This document shows positions 5,752-6,812 of a stretch of DNA of 6,812 nucleotides, one piece after another. Numbering within the stretch: position 1 is the stretch's first letter; every line of letters begins with the position of its first letter. Both the position numbers and the translations under genes were made by a program. Source of the DNA: Belnapia sp. (GTDB taxonomy: Bacteria; Pseudomonadota; Alphaproteobacteria; Acetobacterales; Acetobacteraceae); contig JAQGIA010000550.1 of assembly GCA_028291445.1 (NCBI GenBank), positions 1-6,812 of the forward strand. The letters are read 5' to 3'. Under the pieces are notes generated by a model that had not been told where the DNA came from, did no database searches, and was given only the letters and a program-made list of their open reading frames with translations.

Positions 5752-6401
5752 CGAGGAGGGTCCAGGGGCAGGCCGAGCAGCGCCGGGACACCGGCCCAGG
5801 CCGCAAGGAATTTCAGGTATTCGCCGGCAAGCAGCGACCAGGTGCGCGGCTGGCCGCCCGCCGCCGGGTCGCGCAGCCGGGCGGGCACCACGGGATGCGC
5901 CACCAGCGCCACCTCCGGCAGGGTGCGACGCAGCTCCAGCAGGGCGCGGGGCATGTGATAGCCCGCAGTGACCACCCGCAGCGAGCGGAGATGCGTCGCC
6001 CGCGCCCAATCGGCGATCTCCGCCGCATTGCCTCGCGTGGTGGTGGCGCGTGGCCCGAGCGAGACCCGGCCGGCCAAAGGCTCGGGCTCGAGCGCCGCCA
6101 GCCGGGCGACATCGGCCAGGGTCACCTGGGGATGCACGCCGGAGACCAACAGCCGTTCGGCCCGGCCCTCCCGCAGCAGGCGCAGGCCGGTCTCGACCCG
6201 TTCCGCGCCGCCGGTCAGCACGGCGATCCCATCGGTATGGCCCGTCGGGTCGGTCGGTCCGCGCCCGGCCAACACCAGGAACCAGCCGAAGCCGGCGGCC
6301 AGCACCGCCAGGGCCAGCGCCGGCGCGGCGATGACCAGCCGGCGGCGGCGGCGCCAGCGGGGCCGGGGACCAGGCTGGGTATCAGGTTGGGGGCCGGTCA
6401 T
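5748..6401 (-). CDS. YdcF family (DUF218) envelope protein
   Basis: This 217-residue protein has an Arg-rich cytoplasmic start (RWRRRRR, 15-21), one membrane helix at about 22-46 and a DUF218 domain outside the membrane. Domain hallmarks: IAVLTGGAERVETGLRLL (59-76), LLVSGVHPQ (85-92), a long loop ending in TTTRGNAAE (120-128), and VVTAGYHMPRALLE (143-156) with the conserved Y148-H149. DUF218 proteins are implicated in envelope processes, and some members (SanA, ElyC) in cell-wall or envelope integrity; no reaction is established for this one. The start at 6401 is chosen because its ATG overlaps the ftsX stop (ATGA). An ATG at 6419 would add six residues and neither start has a clear ribosome site. 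It overlaps plsC by ATGA. Position between ftsX and plsC suggests an envelope-growth role. Confidence 0.9.
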   Translation of the reverse strand: MTGPQPDTQPGPRPRWRRRRRLVIAAPALALAVLAAGFGWFLVLAGRGPTDPTGHTDGIAVLTGGAERVETGLRLLREGRAERLLVSGVHPQVTLADVARLAALEPEPLAGRVSLGPRATTTRGNAAEIADWARATHLRSLRVVTAGYHMPRALLELRRTLPEVALVAHPVVPARLRDPAAGGQPRTWSLLAGEYLKFLAAWAGVPALLGLPLDPPR

Positions 6402-6812
6402 GGCAGGCGTCGCAGCCATCGCCGCACCGTGGCCTGCGCCGTCAGCCAGCCGAGCGCCGCCGCCAGCACCGGCAGCAGGGCCAACTCGGCCCAGGGCAGG
6501 CTTTGCCAGGGCAGGGCCAGCACCGAATCGGCCGGCTGGCGGCCCAGCAGCGGCGCGGCGAGATCGGCGAAGCCAGCCAGCACCGGCGCCGCCACCAGGG
6601 TGCCGCCCAGCGCCCCGGCCGCCACCAGCAGGGCCGCCCGCTGGGCGAAGCGGCCGGCGATATCGGCATCGGTCGCGCCCAGGTCATGCAGGATGGCGAT
6701 GGATTGGCGCCGGGCCGCGCTGCCGGCCCGCACCGCGACGGCGACCACCGCCGCGGCGATCGCCGCCACCAGCAGCAGCGCCGCCAGCGCCACGGCCTGC
6801 AGGCTGCGCGCC
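6398..6812 (-). CDS. ftsX: FtsX-like cell-division ABC transporter permease, C-terminal part
   Basis: The frame is open to the window edge, so only the last 138 or so residues are seen. It shows a membrane helix (LAALLLVAAIAAAVVAVAV), then the cytoplasmic segment RRQSIAILHDLGATDADIAGRF, which resembles the FtsX loop (IEVLxLxGATDxxIxxxF) that contacts the ATPase FtsE, then two further hydrophobic helices and a basic end (RRWLRRLP). FtsEX controls peptidoglycan hydrolases at the division site. The expected ftsE and the FtsX N-terminus would lie beyond the right edge. The stop overlaps the ydcF start. The protein is very Ala-rich and moderately diverged; a MacB-type FtsX permease is less likely given the short GATD loop and adjacent ydcF-plsC. 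Confidence 0.82.
   Translation of the reverse strand, partial: ARSLQAVALAALLLVAAIAAAVVAVAVRAGSAARRQSIAILHDLGATDADIAGRFAQRAALLVAAGALGGTLVAAPVLAGFADLAAPLLGRQPADSVLALPWQSLPWAELALLPVLAAALGWLTAQATVRRWLRRLP

Noticed and set aside
5752..6009. N-terminal extension of PlsC starting at 6009
   Set aside because: The added residues are low complexity and lie inside ydcF. The ATG at 5751 gives a normal-length enzyme and an ATGA overlap.
1..6812. CRISPR array, tRNA, rRNA, transposase or insertion-sequence ends
   Set aside because: No regularly spaced repeats, cloverleaf, rRNA segments or transposase domains were recognised on either strand.

Overview
The window is GC-rich bacterial DNA with tightly packed genes. 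Gene content and order (CIO-type cydAB, a DUF2125 protein, a ChaC-like cyclotransferase, and ftsX-ydcF-plsC) suggest an alphaproteobacterium, probably an acetic-acid-bacteria/Roseomonas-like member of Rhodospirillales. The taxonomic call is an inference from protein flavour and GC content; no rRNA or other marker is present. Most genes are on the minus strand; only the chaC-like gene is on the plus strand.

Layout from left to right. 1-1023 (-) is cydB, almost complete and cut by the window edge. 1020-2477 (-) is cydA, overlapping cydB by ATGA. 2567-2845 (-) is a small ACT-like protein. 2843-3011 is its leader: a nested imperfect palindrome of about 138 bp preceded by two possible micro-ORFs. 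3031-4116 (-) is a DUF2125 membrane-anchored protein. 4117-4193 is a divergent promoter region. 4194-4757 (+) is a ChaC-like gamma-glutamylcyclotransferase. 4758-4992 is an AT-rich gap between convergent genes, with two hairpins and several DnaA-box-like 9-mers that continue into the 3' end of plsC. 4993-5751 (-) is a PlsC-type acyltransferase, 5748-6401 (-) a YdcF-family (DUF218) protein and 6398-6812 (-) the C-terminal part of FtsX. These last three are joined by ATGA overlaps.

Functional themes. cydAB encodes both core subunits of a bd-type, short Q-loop (cyanide-insensitive-like) quinol oxidase. The ftsX-ydcF-plsC run links divisome/cell-wall hydrolase control, an envelope DUF218 protein and phospholipid synthesis, and is probably one translationally coupled transcript. 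ChaC probably degrades glutathione. DUF2125 and the ACT-like protein have no assigned reaction.

The most unusual feature is the leader of the ACT-like gene. Seven collinear nested helices (about 40 bp in total) span from one possible start codon (2979) to the gene's start codon (2845). They bury the weak ribosome-binding site and overlap a mutually exclusive alternative hairpin. It looks like a cis-regulatory RNA or a palindromic repeat element, and I do not recognise it as a named family. The second candidate is the DnaA-box cluster beside an AT-rich tract between chaC and plsC.
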